Below, piece by piece: positions 34,352 through 42,968 of a DNA stretch of 50,080 nt. The notes under the pieces are model-generated. The model ran no database searches. It saw only the letters and a list, made by a program, of their open reading frames with translations, and was not told where the DNA came from. The stretch is from the NCBI GenBank assembly GCA_025924515.1, contig JAICIE010000012.1, forward strand, positions 1 to 50,080. Direction: 5' to 3'. The position numbers and the translations under genes were made by a program. This DNA is from Jatrophihabitans sp. (GTDB lineage Bacteria > Actinomycetota > Actinomycetes > Mycobacteriales > Jatrophihabitantaceae). Every line of letters starts with the position of its first letter. Position 1 is the stretch's first letter.

Positions 34352-35728
34352 ATGGTGGACCGAATCGCCGGTCGGAAGCGCTTACCGTTATCCTCGTTCA
34401 CCGGATCAGGCGGTTCGTCGCCCACACTTGCGACTTCAGTCGGCGAGAGCGACCGACGGCTCGTCCGCCATCTATCGAAAGATCGCCTCGTCCGTACCAG
34501 CGGCGGCATTATGCTGCTTACCATCCTTAATAGTGGCTTCGGTTACCTTTTTTGGACTGCGGCCGCGCGATTATTCGCGCCACAGCAGGTTGGTGCAGCT
34601 AGCGCGGTGATCACCGCGGCGATGCTAACCGCGATGCTCTTTGACTTCGGTGTCCGCACATTCGTGATGCAACAGCTTCCGACATGTCGTGAAGCCTCGT
34701 CCTGGTCTAATTACGTCACCGCGTGTCTCTTGACGTCCACGATCCTCGCCATGATCGGCGGCGCCGTCGCCTGCCTAGCTCTTGGTGGCGCGTTCTCAGA
34801 CATCCGCGGATTTTTGCAATCACGGTGGGGGCTCACTTTCGTACTTCTAACTGTCGCCACTGCGCAGATGAACCTGATTGACGGTATTGCTGTGGCCGAG
34901 CGGCGCCCGCTCGCGCTCGTCCTCCGAAATACAATGACCGGAGCACTCAAGGTCCTGGCGCTTTTGCTGCTAGGCGTTCTTATGGGGCTGCCTTGGCAGG
35001 CAATCGTAGTCGCTGCATTGGTCGGCGCAGCGGTCGGCGCCGGTTACGGCGTCATCAGGCAATTGCGGATGTTCCAGCCGGATTGGCGCTTCACTGCCTC
35101 TGGCGCGATGGGAGTGTTGCGCGCTTCCAAGGGAGGCATGATCGCTCACCATGCGCTCAACCTCGGCGGACAGATCCCGATATACATCCTGCCGCTCGAA
35201 GTGGTTGCTCAGCTGACCACGCGGGACAACGCATACATGTCATTGACGTGGCTAGTGGCCGGTGCATTTTTCCTGGTTTCGCCGGCAGTGTCCAGCGCAC
35301 TTTTCGTGGAAGGCCGCTGGACGCCGGAAAGTTTCCATGCCGCTACGATCAAGGCTGCAAAGTTGACTGCGTGTCTTAGTGGTCCGCTGATTTTGTTCAT
35401 GGTGGTATTCGGCCGCTGGGTCCTCGGTTTCTTCGGCGAATCCTACGCCACGAATGGATATTTGTTGCTGTGCATTCTTGCCGCGTCGGCCATTCCGGAC
35501 GCGTACACTAATATCTGGCTCGCCCGTTTCCGCGCGCGTGGCATGTTGGCGACCGGGGCGCTTCTCAACTGGGTCATGGCGTTGCTCGCACTTATCGGTA
35601 CATGGTTCACGCTCCCGGTGTGGGGCATCAGTGCAGTGGGCTGGTGCTGGGGTGGCGCACAACTCATCGGCTGCATTTTGTCGCCGATGTTGGCAAACCT
35701 CCCGATTACGAAGACGCTCGCAAATTGA
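34352..35728 (+). CDS. Polysaccharide flippase-like membrane protein
   Basis: ATG 34352 lies next to a GGGGGGGA run; 458 residues. After about 45 soluble residues, 12 or so membrane helices follow. RTSGGIMLLTILNSGFGYLFWTAAARLFAPQQVGAASAVITAAML is the typical Wzx/MATE-like start, with ARLF.PQQVG conserved. It would flip a lipid-linked repeat unit or oligosaccharide across the membrane. Three GT4 genes follow on the same strand, and the GT-C-like protein lies divergently upstream, so a complete small glycan pathway is plausible. No ligase is seen close by. Family call firm; substrate unknown. Confidence 0.88.
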   Translation: MVDRIAGRKRLPLSSFTGSGGSSPTLATSVGESDRRLVRHLSKDRLVRTSGGIMLLTILNSGFGYLFWTAAARLFAPQQVGAASAVITAAMLTAMLFDFGVRTFVMQQLPTCREASSWSNYVTACLLTSTILAMIGGAVACLALGGAFSDIRGFLQSRWGLTFVLLTVATAQMNLIDGIAVAERRPLALVLRNTMTGALKVLALLLLGVLMGLPWQAIVVAALVGAAVGAGYGVIRQLRMFQPDWRFTASGAMGVLRASKGGMIAHHALNLGGQIPIYILPLEVVAQLTTRDNAYMSLTWLVAGAFFLVSPAVSSALFVEGRWTPESFHAATIKAAKLTACLSGPLILFMVVFGRWVLGFFGESYATNGYLLLCILAASAIPDAYTNIWLARFRARGMLATGALLNWVMALLALIGTWFTLPVWGISAVGWCWGGAQLIGCILSPMLANLPITKTLAN

Positions 35729-35785
35729 TGAAGGCAGCTTTCCTGTCCTTGACGGCTGTGGCGCGGAAAGGGGGTGGAGCGAATA

Positions 35786-36982
35786 ATGCAGGTTCTGCTG
35801 CTATCCGATCTTTACCCACCTGTTGTGGGCGGTCTTGAGGTCCACGTCGACGCCTTGGCTGGGTACCTGGCTCGACAGGGCCACCAGGTCACGGTTGGGA
35901 CCCTGACGGAAGCTCCGACCCCCGCCGAACCGAAGGTCGACGTCGTGACATTGAAGTCCGCTGTCACGCTGCTTCCACACGAGGACCCGACACGTCCCTT
36001 CCACCCTCCGCTCGCCGACCCGGTAACCGGCCGGTCGTTGCGCACGCTCATCGACCGCGTGCGCCCGGACATTATCCACGCACACTCGGCCATATTGGCC
36101 TCTGTTCCCCGGTCCGCGCGTGCGCCGGTCATCTTCACTGCCCACGACTACGGCGCCATCTGTTGCATTCGCACTCTGCTCCACCAACCTGAAGGCTCGC
36201 TATGTAGCGGTCCGCGACTCAATAAGTGCTACGGATGTAGCAGTCACCGATATCGACGACCGGTGGCAGCAGCGATGTCCCTCGCGACCGCGTACCGCAC
36301 GGAACGCTTTCCGGCGTCGCATGTCGTTGCGGTCAGCTCGGCGGTACGCGCCGAATTGCAGCGACACATCGGTTCGCCGATGACGGTGATCCCAAACTTC
36401 TTGCCGCCAGAACCGGAGCGGGAAGCGCTACCCAACTGTTTCCCGGCGGAACGGTTCGTCCTCTACGTCGGGGCAGATGGCGCGCACAAAGGTGTACCTT
36501 CGCTGATCGACGTCTGGCGAGGTGAAGGGGACGACCTACCGCCGCTCGTGCTGGCGACCCCACGTCCAGTTCAATACCCGTTGCCGCCGAGAGTGGTTAA
36601 TGTCTCGCTGACCCCCGGACAGGTCGCGACGGCTTGGGATCGTGCCGCCGTCGGGGTGATCCCGTCGTGGTGGCAGGATCCGTGTCCGACCGTGGCGCTT
36701 GAGGCCATGCGCGCGGGCACCCCGACGGTGGCGAGCCGCGTCGGTGGTATTCCCGATCTGATCCGTGACGGCATCGACGGAGTGCTGGTGCCACCACGTG
36801 ACGTCGATGCGCTCATGCGGGAAATTCGCTCTCTTCTTCGCGACCCCGCGCGCGCGGATCGCATCGGTGCCGCCGCGCGAGAGCGTGCACGACATTTCGC
36901 TGTCGAGGTCATCGGGACGCGCGTCGAGGACCTCTATGGCGAACTGATGAGCTCACCCGTGCGGCGCGGGGAGCCGCAGTGA
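35786..36982 (+). CDS. Family 4 glycosyltransferase (first of three)
   Basis: ATG 35786 has GGTGGAG 9 bases upstream; 398 residues. GT-B fold: MQVLLLSDLYPPVVGGLEVHVDALAGYLARQGHQV is the N-terminal glycine loop; a cysteine-rich insertion (AICCIRTLLHQPEGSLC, then CYGCSSHRYR) is common in some GT4 enzymes. Donor-binding part: FVLYVGADGAHKGVPSLIDVW and VIPSWWQDPCPTVALEAMRAGTPTVASRVGGIPDLI with the conserved Glu. It would add one sugar to a lipid-linked acceptor in the cytoplasm. The stop overlaps the next GT4 start (GTGA), so the genes are co-translated. Confidence 0.9.
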   Translation: MQVLLLSDLYPPVVGGLEVHVDALAGYLARQGHQVTVGTLTEAPTPAEPKVDVVTLKSAVTLLPHEDPTRPFHPPLADPVTGRSLRTLIDRVRPDIIHAHSAILASVPRSARAPVIFTAHDYGAICCIRTLLHQPEGSLCSGPRLNKCYGCSSHRYRRPVAAAMSLATAYRTERFPASHVVAVSSAVRAELQRHIGSPMTVIPNFLPPEPEREALPNCFPAERFVLYVGADGAHKGVPSLIDVWRGEGDDLPPLVLATPRPVQYPLPPRVVNVSLTPGQVATAWDRAAVGVIPSWWQDPCPTVALEAMRAGTPTVASRVGGIPDLIRDGIDGVLVPPRDVDALMREIRSLLRDPARADRIGAAARERARHFAVEVIGTRVEDLYGELMSSPVRRGEPQ

Positions 36983-38160
36983 TTGATTCAACCATGCCGC
37001 CCAACATGCCTCCGCCCGGTCGCCGTGTGTGCGTGGTCGGCTCGGGTTGGCGCTTTACCAGCGGGCTAAGCTATTACACCTGTCGGTTGGCTTCCGCACT
37101 AACAACCCATGGCCAAGTGTCCGCAGTGCTGCTGCGGGGGCTCATCCCCCGTCGGTTCTATCCGGGCCGCGAGCGCGTCGGTATCCCTGTCCATCGCATC
37201 GACTACCCCTCGGACATGCCCCTGTACGACGGGATCGACTGGTTTTGGCTTCCTTCGATCTTCGGGGCCATTCGCTTCATTCGCCGGCAGCGACCACAGG
37301 TTTTGATACTAGAGTGGTGGACCGGCGCCGTCCTGCACACCTTCGTCCTCCTCGTAATCGTCGCACGGCGCCTTGGCGCTCGAGTTATTGTCGAGTTCCA
37401 TGAGGTGCAGGATACCGGAGAGGCTCGGACTCGGTTCGCCCGAAGTTACGCACTCACCGTCGGCTCCTGGATCTTGCGCCGTGTGCACGGATTTGTCGTC
37501 CATTCACAGCACGATCTGATCGCCGTGAGACAGCGATTTCCCGTCGCCGGCCTTCCGTCGGAAATTATACGGCACGGCCCCTTCGACCACTACGTGCACG
37601 AGGATTACGCACGCCCAACGGCTTCTAGGCCGGAGACTATCGTGCTGTTCTTCGGCACAATCCGACCTTACAAGGGACTCGAGGTACTGGTCCGTGCATT
37701 CGAATCTTTGAGCGCCGAGGAAGCGGCCGAACTACGACTGCTCATCGTCGGTGAGACCTGGGAGAACTGGACCGAGCCCCTGAAGCTGGTCGCAGAAAGC
37801 CGCCACAAGGAGCGCATAACGGTCGTCAACCGCTACGTGCACGATGAGGAAGTGGCCACCTTCTTCAACGAAGCCGACGCCGTCGTCCTTCCTTACCTGC
37901 GCTCATCCGCAAGCGGACCGCTTCACATAACGATGGCATATGGCTTACCGGTTGTGCTGTCGGACGTCGGCGGTTTGCGCGACGGCGCTGAGGGATATGA
38001 CGGTGTCATCTGGGTGCCACCAAGCGACGTCGCGGCGGTGGCCGAGGCCCTTCGGAAGTTGCCTAGCCGCCGTGGTCAACGTTACCCGGACCCGCGCTCG
38101 TGGGACCAGACCTCGAAAGCCTTCGCACAGCTGATCGACCGCATCGAGTTAGGGTCCTAG
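36979..38160 (+). CDS. Family 4 glycosyltransferase (second of three)
   Basis: 393 residues from GTG 36979, overlapping the stop of the previous GT4 by four bases. The N-terminal part reads VCVVGSGWRFTSGLSYYTCRLASALTTHGQVSAVLL. EFHEVQDTGE and a membrane-associating hydrophobic patch (LHTFVLLVIVARRLGARVIV) follow. The donor site is VLFFGTIRPYKGLEVLVRAFE and ADAVVLPYLRSSASGPLHITMAYGLPVVLSDVGGLRD; the latter lacks the classic EAM..G Glu spacing but keeps the fold. Probable role: addition of a sugar to the repeat unit. Donor unknown. Confidence 0.88.
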   Translation: MIDSTMPPNMPPPGRRVCVVGSGWRFTSGLSYYTCRLASALTTHGQVSAVLLRGLIPRRFYPGRERVGIPVHRIDYPSDMPLYDGIDWFWLPSIFGAIRFIRRQRPQVLILEWWTGAVLHTFVLLVIVARRLGARVIVEFHEVQDTGEARTRFARSYALTVGSWILRRVHGFVVHSQHDLIAVRQRFPVAGLPSEIIRHGPFDHYVHEDYARPTASRPETIVLFFGTIRPYKGLEVLVRAFESLSAEEAAELRLLIVGETWENWTEPLKLVAESRHKERITVVNRYVHDEEVATFFNEADAVVLPYLRSSASGPLHITMAYGLPVVLSDVGGLRDGAEGYDGVIWVPPSDVAAVAEALRKLPSRRGQRYPDPRSWDQTSKAFAQLIDRIELGS

Positions 38161-38163
38161 ATA

Positions 38164-39237
38164 GTGCGGCTGGCACTTATCGCTCCCGGATACGCCCCAA
38201 CGCCAGGCGGCGTTGAGTCGGTCGTCACGGGGCTGGCTCGCGGCCTCGACGCGGTTGGAATCGACGTTGAGGTATGGACGCACGCTCACCCGACCGCTTC
38301 ACATACGACCGTTCGAGATGGCGGCGTGGCCGTGCGCCGATTCCCTACTACCTCCTCTCAGCGGTATCCCGTCTCGGTGGCGCTGTGGCGGTATGCCGCC
38401 GAGCACGCCAGTGGCTTCGACGTCGTTCACGTGCACGGATACCACTCTGCTGTATCCGTTGCTGCAGTGCGCGTGCCGCGCTCGATTCCACTTCTGTTCA
38501 ACCCGCACTTCCACGGCACAGGACACACGCCGGCCGCTGATGTCATGCACCGTCTGTACAGGCCGTTGGGCCGACGTATCCTGACGCGAGCCGACGCTGT
38601 GATCGCTGTCTCGGAAGCCGAACGCAGCATTTTGATCTCGCGCTTCCCGACGGCGGCGGACACGACGGTCGTTGTACACAATGCTGTGGACGGTCGCAGG
38701 ATACAGCGCGCGAAGCCTTGGCCGGCGCAACCCCCCACGATCCTCGTGCTAGGACGGCTCGAAAGTTACAAACGCGTCGATGCGGTGATCGACGCATTTG
38801 CTCATGTCCCCCCACCTGCACAACTTGTGATTGTCGGCGACGGGCCCGACAGATTGCGTCTCGAGCAGCGCGCCGCTGCGAGTCCCCGGGCAGGCAGCAT
38901 CCTATTGCTGGGTTACGTCTCCCGCACGGATGCGGACCGCTGGCTTAAAACCGCGGACCTCGTTGTGAGCATGTCGGAGCATGAAGCGTTCGGTCTCGTT
39001 GCTTTGGAAGCCGCCGCAGCGGGCGCTACGGCGGTGCTGTCGGACTTGCCGGCGCACCGCGAGGTTGCCGGCCTACTTGCGTCGACGGAGCAATGCCACA
39101 TCGTCGATCGTCCGAGCTTGCCCGCGGCACTAGTTTCCCTTCTGACCGAGCCGCGGAGAGGAACTAATGCCGTCAGAACGTGGCACGACGTGTCGCGTGA
39201 TTATCTTAAGATTTATCGTCAGTTCGCCAAGTCCTGA
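38164..39237 (+). CDS. Family 4 glycosyltransferase (third of three)
   Basis: 357 residues from GTG 38164, three bases after the previous stop. Motifs: MRLALIAPGYAPTPGGVESVVTGLARGLDAVG at the N-terminus, FNPHFHGTGHTPAADV, VIAVSEAERSIL, ILVLGRLESYKRVDAVIDAFAHV and LVVSMSEHEAFGLVALEAAAAGATAVLSDLPAHRE with the GT4 Glu-x7-Glu pair. Completes a run of three GTs. The end overlaps by 19 bases the end of the nucleotidyltransferase-like gene of the lasso cluster on the other strand, so it marks the border of the glycan locus. Confidence 0.9.
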   Translation: MRLALIAPGYAPTPGGVESVVTGLARGLDAVGIDVEVWTHAHPTASHTTVRDGGVAVRRFPTTSSQRYPVSVALWRYAAEHASGFDVVHVHGYHSAVSVAAVRVPRSIPLLFNPHFHGTGHTPAADVMHRLYRPLGRRILTRADAVIAVSEAERSILISRFPTAADTTVVVHNAVDGRRIQRAKPWPAQPPTILVLGRLESYKRVDAVIDAFAHVPPPAQLVIVGDGPDRLRLEQRAAASPRAGSILLLGYVSRTDADRWLKTADLVVSMSEHEAFGLVALEAAAAGATAVLSDLPAHREVAGLLASTEQCHIVDRPSLPAALVSLLTEPRRGTNAVRTWHDVSRDYLKIYRQFAKS

Positions 39238-40364
39238 TTTGACTGTCCCGCCGAATGGTCGCGGCGGCGTCGGGCGGGCGAGATCCAATGCCGGTATGGA
39301 TGCGGGTCTTCCTCAAGTTTGTGCCGTAAGAACTGGCGAGACGGCAGGATCAGCCCGGCCGTAAAGAGCATGGCATTCGGCCACGGCAAACGTAGTGTCT
39401 GCGTGCCAACGATCCCGAGGCCATTGAGGCGACCGGACAGCAACAAGTTCAATCGCGACGGGTGAGGCAGTGGCTGGTCCGGCAGTGCCGCGATAGCCGC
39501 GAGCGGACGGCACGGCCGTGGCAACGCAATGAGCAGCGCACGCAACCATCCTGCAAGATTCGCCTCCGCCGCGGCGCTGACCAGATCATTCGTTGGTGTG
39601 CGTGACACGGCCTCGGTCAAGTCGCGCCAGGCGCGTAGCGCCAGCCCGGGCCTATTCTGGTCGCTGACAAGGTGCAGCGCGGCCACGAGTGCATTGTCGG
39701 CAGGGCTGAGGCAGGGAAGATCGTGCCCCGCGACTTCAACCGGTTGAGCACGCATTACCAATTTGTCTTGGTCTAGCCCCATCGACCATATCCATGGTGG
39801 CACCCGATGGTGTATGTCGATCGAGCCGTCGGTGGGACCCCGCAGGTTCAAGCCCTCCCGGCAATACCAGCGCATGTACTCGCGCGGCTGCATATTGCGG
39901 CCCTCTTCCCGCCAGCCTACAGATTCGAGGGCGGTCACCGCGTCGCGGAAAAAGCTAGGGCTAACCAAGATGTCGACGTCGGAATAAGGCCGACAGTCAA
40001 GTGCAGGATACCAGCGCGCAACCCCCGGTCCTTTGGAGATCGCTGACCGCGCTCCCATCGCTTGCAACCGGTTCACTACGTCGTCGGCTTGTTGCAGCGC
40101 GGCGGTCGTCAGAGCCATCCAATGCAACGATGAGCGCTGAAGGTACCGGATGTTCCGCACGTCGAGGTTGATGCCCGCTTCACGGACGTACCGCAACAGT
40201 AACCCAGCAAGGCGCTGTTGATGGATGATTGGAAGTTCAGTTTCGACGGAGGTCGTTGGCACGGGACAAGTGCACCGGCCGTACCACAGCGCTGCGGTGC
40301 TCCAGGGACCCAAGTCGGGAAATAGGGTGCACAGGCGGGCCTTCGCCCTCGCGCTGGCCGTCAT
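39219..40364 (-). CDS. Nucleotidyltransferase-like protein of the lasso cluster
   Basis: 381 residues from ATG 40364, divergent from the PqqD-type gene 95 bases away. The motif AISKGPGVARWYPALDCRPYSDVDILVSP at about 108-136 matches the lysine-containing loop and D-x-D metal site of the uncharacterised nucleotidyltransferase family (PF14907), also seen in a group of RiPP clusters. The C-terminal half (LSPADNALVAALHLVSDQNR..LRAWRDLTEAV) is alpha-helical and typical. Nucleotidyltransferase-family proteins are found in some lasso clusters of Bacillus (for example pseudomycoidin) and are linked to modification of the peptide C-terminus. Whether this protein modifies the peptide is inference. Confidence 0.8.
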   Translation of the reverse strand: MTASARAKARLCTLFPDLGPWSTAALWYGRCTCPVPTTSVETELPIIHQQRLAGLLLRYVREAGINLDVRNIRYLQRSSLHWMALTTAALQQADDVVNRLQAMGARSAISKGPGVARWYPALDCRPYSDVDILVSPSFFRDAVTALESVGWREEGRNMQPREYMRWYCREGLNLRGPTDGSIDIHHRVPPWIWSMGLDQDKLVMRAQPVEVAGHDLPCLSPADNALVAALHLVSDQNRPGLALRAWRDLTEAVSRTPTNDLVSAAAEANLAGWLRALLIALPRPCRPLAAIAALPDQPLPHPSRLNLLLSGRLNGLGIVGTQTLRLPWPNAMLFTAGLILPSRQFLRHKLEEDPHPYRHWISPARRRRDHSAGQSNQDLAN

Positions 40365-40458
40365 CAAAGCCGGCCCCGCACAGTCAGCACGACACTGAAC
40401 CTACGTTTCGGTACGGTGTAGCGAGCATCAACAGGGCAGCAGGGGAGGGCCGAGCACC

Positions 40459-40740
40459 ATGGGGATCGACCGTCCAAAGCTGAGGCTGCGCGACGACGCG
40501 GTATCATGGGCACCCACTGAAGGCGACAGCGTTGTTGTGCTTCACTTGCCGACGTCGTTGTACCTCAGCCTGAATCCGTCTGCTTCGGTGCTTTGGCATC
40601 GGCTTGCGGAGGGAGCGACGGAGGAGGAGCTTCAGAAGGCTCTCACCGAACGCTTCGGTCTGCAAACCGACAGGGCGGCGGTTGACGTGCAGGCCTTCCT
40701 CGACGCGCTCCGTAGCCGGGGCCTACTGGCTGAGATCTAG
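40459..40740 (+). CDS. PqqD-like leader-binding protein (lasso B1, RRE domain)
   Basis: 93 residues; GGGGAGGG lies upstream of ATG 40459. The protein is a complete PqqD-fold RiPP recognition element: three N-terminal strands (LRLRDDAVSWAPTEGDSVVVLHLPTSLYLSLNPSASVLWHRLAEGATEEELQKAL) and a C-terminal helix (DVQAFLDALRSRGLLAEI). In lasso systems it binds the precursor leader, mainly its Tyr-Pro segment, and presents it to the separate B2 protease. It begins a four-gene plus-strand operon with the exporter, protease and cyclase. PQQ biosynthesis is excluded because no pqqA, pqqC or pqqE gene is present. Confidence 0.92.
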   Translation: MGIDRPKLRLRDDAVSWAPTEGDSVVVLHLPTSLYLSLNPSASVLWHRLAEGATEEELQKALTERFGLQTDRAAVDVQAFLDALRSRGLLAEI

Positions 40741-40750
40741 CCGAGCCATC

Positions 40751-42538
40751 GTGCCCAAGGGCAGTCGTTCTGGCGTGCTGCCGCTGCTCGGCAGCGCCGT
40801 CGGCAGGACGTGGCGTGCCGATCGCCGCGGATTCCTCGGATCCGCTGGCCTGCAGCTCGTCGGAGCGCTCGCCCCAACCGCGCTTGTCCTCATCGGTCAG
40901 TACTTGTTGAGCGCCTTGGTGCGGACGAACGGCCGGCCTCCTCATCTGAGCACGCTACTGCCACCGGTCATCGCGCTCGCCCTGGTGACCGCCGTCGTCA
41001 CCGCGGCGGGCGCATTCCAACAGCAGCAGCAACGTCTCCTCGCAGAGCGCGTGTCGTCGGATACCTGGGAACGCGTCCTCGACGTCACTGGGCGGGTCCC
41101 CCTAGCCGACTACGAGACACCGACATTTTACGACCAATTGCAACGTATCCACAACAACGCCCTTTCGGAGCCCGTATCGGTCACCACCTCCCTTTTCGGG
41201 CTGATCGGGTCGGCGGTGGGCGTGGTAGCGCTTATCGTAGCGGTGGTCACCATCGCGCCGATCCTCCTTCCCGTCATGCTTGTGGCAAGCCTGCCGACCT
41301 TATTGTTCGCGCAGCGCGTTGGGAAAATCGAGTTCGCGTTTCTCACCGAGGTAACCCCCCTGTACCGTGCCCGGCAATATCTGCGCGACCTTCTGACCGG
41401 TCGGGATGAAGCGAAGGAGATTCGCGTCTTCGGCGCCCAGCGCGCATTGCGGAACCGCCACAGCGAACGGCGACGCCAGTACGAGCACGCGCTGCGAGCC
41501 CACACTCGCCGCCGCTTCCGTTACGCCGGCGTCAGCGCTCTCCTGTCTAGCGTCTTCCTGGCCTGCACCCTCGTCCTCGCCGTCTGGTTCCTTATAACCG
41601 GGCGCATAGCCCTGGCGTCCGGTGGCGCCGCGCTTCTCGCCGTGCGATTCCTCGCTACGGGTCTCGACCAACTGTTCCGATCCATCGGCGGGCTGTTCGA
41701 ATCGTCCACGTACCTCGCCGACCTCGACGACTTCCTGCGCCGCCCGCTTCCGCCGGCGCTGGAGCGCGGCACCGTTGCGCCGTTGCGCGATGGGATCACC
41801 GTTGAGCACGTCGATTTTACTTATCCGGCAACTGGCCGAGCGGCGCTACAGGACATCTCACTGACCATCGGCGCCAATGAGATCGTCGCGCTCGTCGGCG
41901 AGAACGGCTCAGGAAAGACCACCCTCGCCAAACTGGTCGCCGGACTTTACACGCCGAGCCGTGGGCGCATCACCTGGAACGGCCTCGACTACGCCGACAT
42001 CGATGCACGCGCGGTGCGGCGGCACGTGTCGGTCATCTTCCAGGACTTCGTCCGCTACCACCTCAGTGCCCTGGACAACATCGGGCTCGGCGACCCCGAC
42101 AACGCCGAGGACGAAGCGGCAGCCCGCGATGCGGCGCGTCGGGCCGGCGCGCTCGGGTGGCTGGAGGCCCTACCGCACGGGCTGGCGACCGTGCTGAGCC
42201 GCGAATTCGAGAACGGCACCGACCTGTCCGGCGGGCAATGGCAGGGCGTAGCGCTAGCGCGAGCCCTGCGAAAGGACGCCTCACTGATCATCCTGGACGA
42301 ACCCTCGGCGGCCCTCGACCCCCGCGCGGAAGCCCGCTTATTCAGCGACGTACGGGCTATGCTTACCGGCCGGGCAGCGCTGCTGATCTCTCACCGGTTC
42401 TCCTCCGTCCGCCTGGCCGACCGCATCTGCGTGCTGAGGGACGGCCGCATCCTCGAACACGGGACCCACCAGGAGCTCATGGCCGTCAACGGGCTCTACG
42501 CCGAGCTCTACACCCTCCAGGCCGCCGCTTATCTCTGA
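40751..42538 (+). CDS. ABC exporter of the lasso peptide (fused permease-ATPase)
   Basis: 595 residues from GTG 40751, 10 bases after the PqqD-type stop (the frame is open further upstream but overlaps the B1 gene). The N-terminal half has about six membrane helices (type I exporter). The ATPase has Walker A GENGSGKTTLAKL (about 382-394), signature LSGGQWQGVALARAL (about 492), Walker B LIILDEPSAALDP and the H-loop LISHRFS. It most likely exports the mature peptide and gives self-immunity, as in other lasso clusters. It lacks a C39 peptidase domain, which fits a separate B2 protease. Confidence 0.93.
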   Translation: MPKGSRSGVLPLLGSAVGRTWRADRRGFLGSAGLQLVGALAPTALVLIGQYLLSALVRTNGRPPHLSTLLPPVIALALVTAVVTAAGAFQQQQQRLLAERVSSDTWERVLDVTGRVPLADYETPTFYDQLQRIHNNALSEPVSVTTSLFGLIGSAVGVVALIVAVVTIAPILLPVMLVASLPTLLFAQRVGKIEFAFLTEVTPLYRARQYLRDLLTGRDEAKEIRVFGAQRALRNRHSERRRQYEHALRAHTRRRFRYAGVSALLSSVFLACTLVLAVWFLITGRIALASGGAALLAVRFLATGLDQLFRSIGGLFESSTYLADLDDFLRRPLPPALERGTVAPLRDGITVEHVDFTYPATGRAALQDISLTIGANEIVALVGENGSGKTTLAKLVAGLYTPSRGRITWNGLDYADIDARAVRRHVSVIFQDFVRYHLSALDNIGLGDPDNAEDEAAARDAARRAGALGWLEALPHGLATVLSREFENGTDLSGGQWQGVALARALRKDASLIILDEPSAALDPRAEARLFSDVRAMLTGRAALLISHRFSSVRLADRICVLRDGRILEHGTHQELMAVNGLYAELYTLQAAAYL

Positions 42539-42557
42539 CCGACCTACCATCGGATGG

Positions 42558-42968
42558 ATGAGTCCCGGAGACTGCGCGCACGTGACCGAGCTCAACGCTG
42601 AGCCGCGGCTCGGCCGGCTCTCGCTGGCGAGCTGGCGCGCAGCGTGGTGGGCCCGGCGAGCGGTTCGCCGCGCTCGCAACGACCTCAAGGTCAACGGCCT
42701 TGCCGCTCGAATTCAATCGCCGCCGCGGCTGCCGTGGGGCGCGCGGGTAGGGGTCAACGCAGTGCTCAATCGTCTCGAGCCGACGTGCCTGGAGAAAGCC
42801 CTGGTGTTACAGGCCTGGCTCGCCGCACATGATGTCCGCCGCGACGTGGTCCTCGGCGTGCGAAACAACGCGGGCAAGGTCGACGCCCACGCATGGATCG
42901 ATGATGTCGCATGCCCGGACGAGTACGCGGGGTACACCGTCATTCATCGCATCCCTCCGAGCGCATGA
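42558..42968 (+). CDS. Lasso leader peptidase (B2, transglutaminase-like cysteine protease)
   Basis: 136 residues; ATG 42558, with GTG 42582 as a possible later start behind GGAG. PTCLEKALVLQAWLAAHDVRRDVVLGVRNNAG has the catalytic Cys77, and VDAHAWIDD has His111 and a following Asp as the rest of the Cys-His-Asp triad. These are the hallmarks of the McjB-type C-terminal domain; the N-terminal leader-binding part is supplied by the separate PqqD protein. It removes the leader at the residue after the conserved Thr. The stop overlaps the cyclase start (ATGA). Confidence 0.92.
   Translation: MSPGDCAHVTELNAEPRLGRLSLASWRAAWWARRAVRRARNDLKVNGLAARIQSPPRLPWGARVGVNAVLNRLEPTCLEKALVLQAWLAAHDVRRDVVLGVRNNAGKVDAHAWIDDVACPDEYAGYTVIHRIPPSA

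Noticed and set aside
40459..40740. PQQ biosynthesis protein PqqD
   Set aside because: No other pqq genes are present, and the neighbours are lasso B2, C and an exporter.
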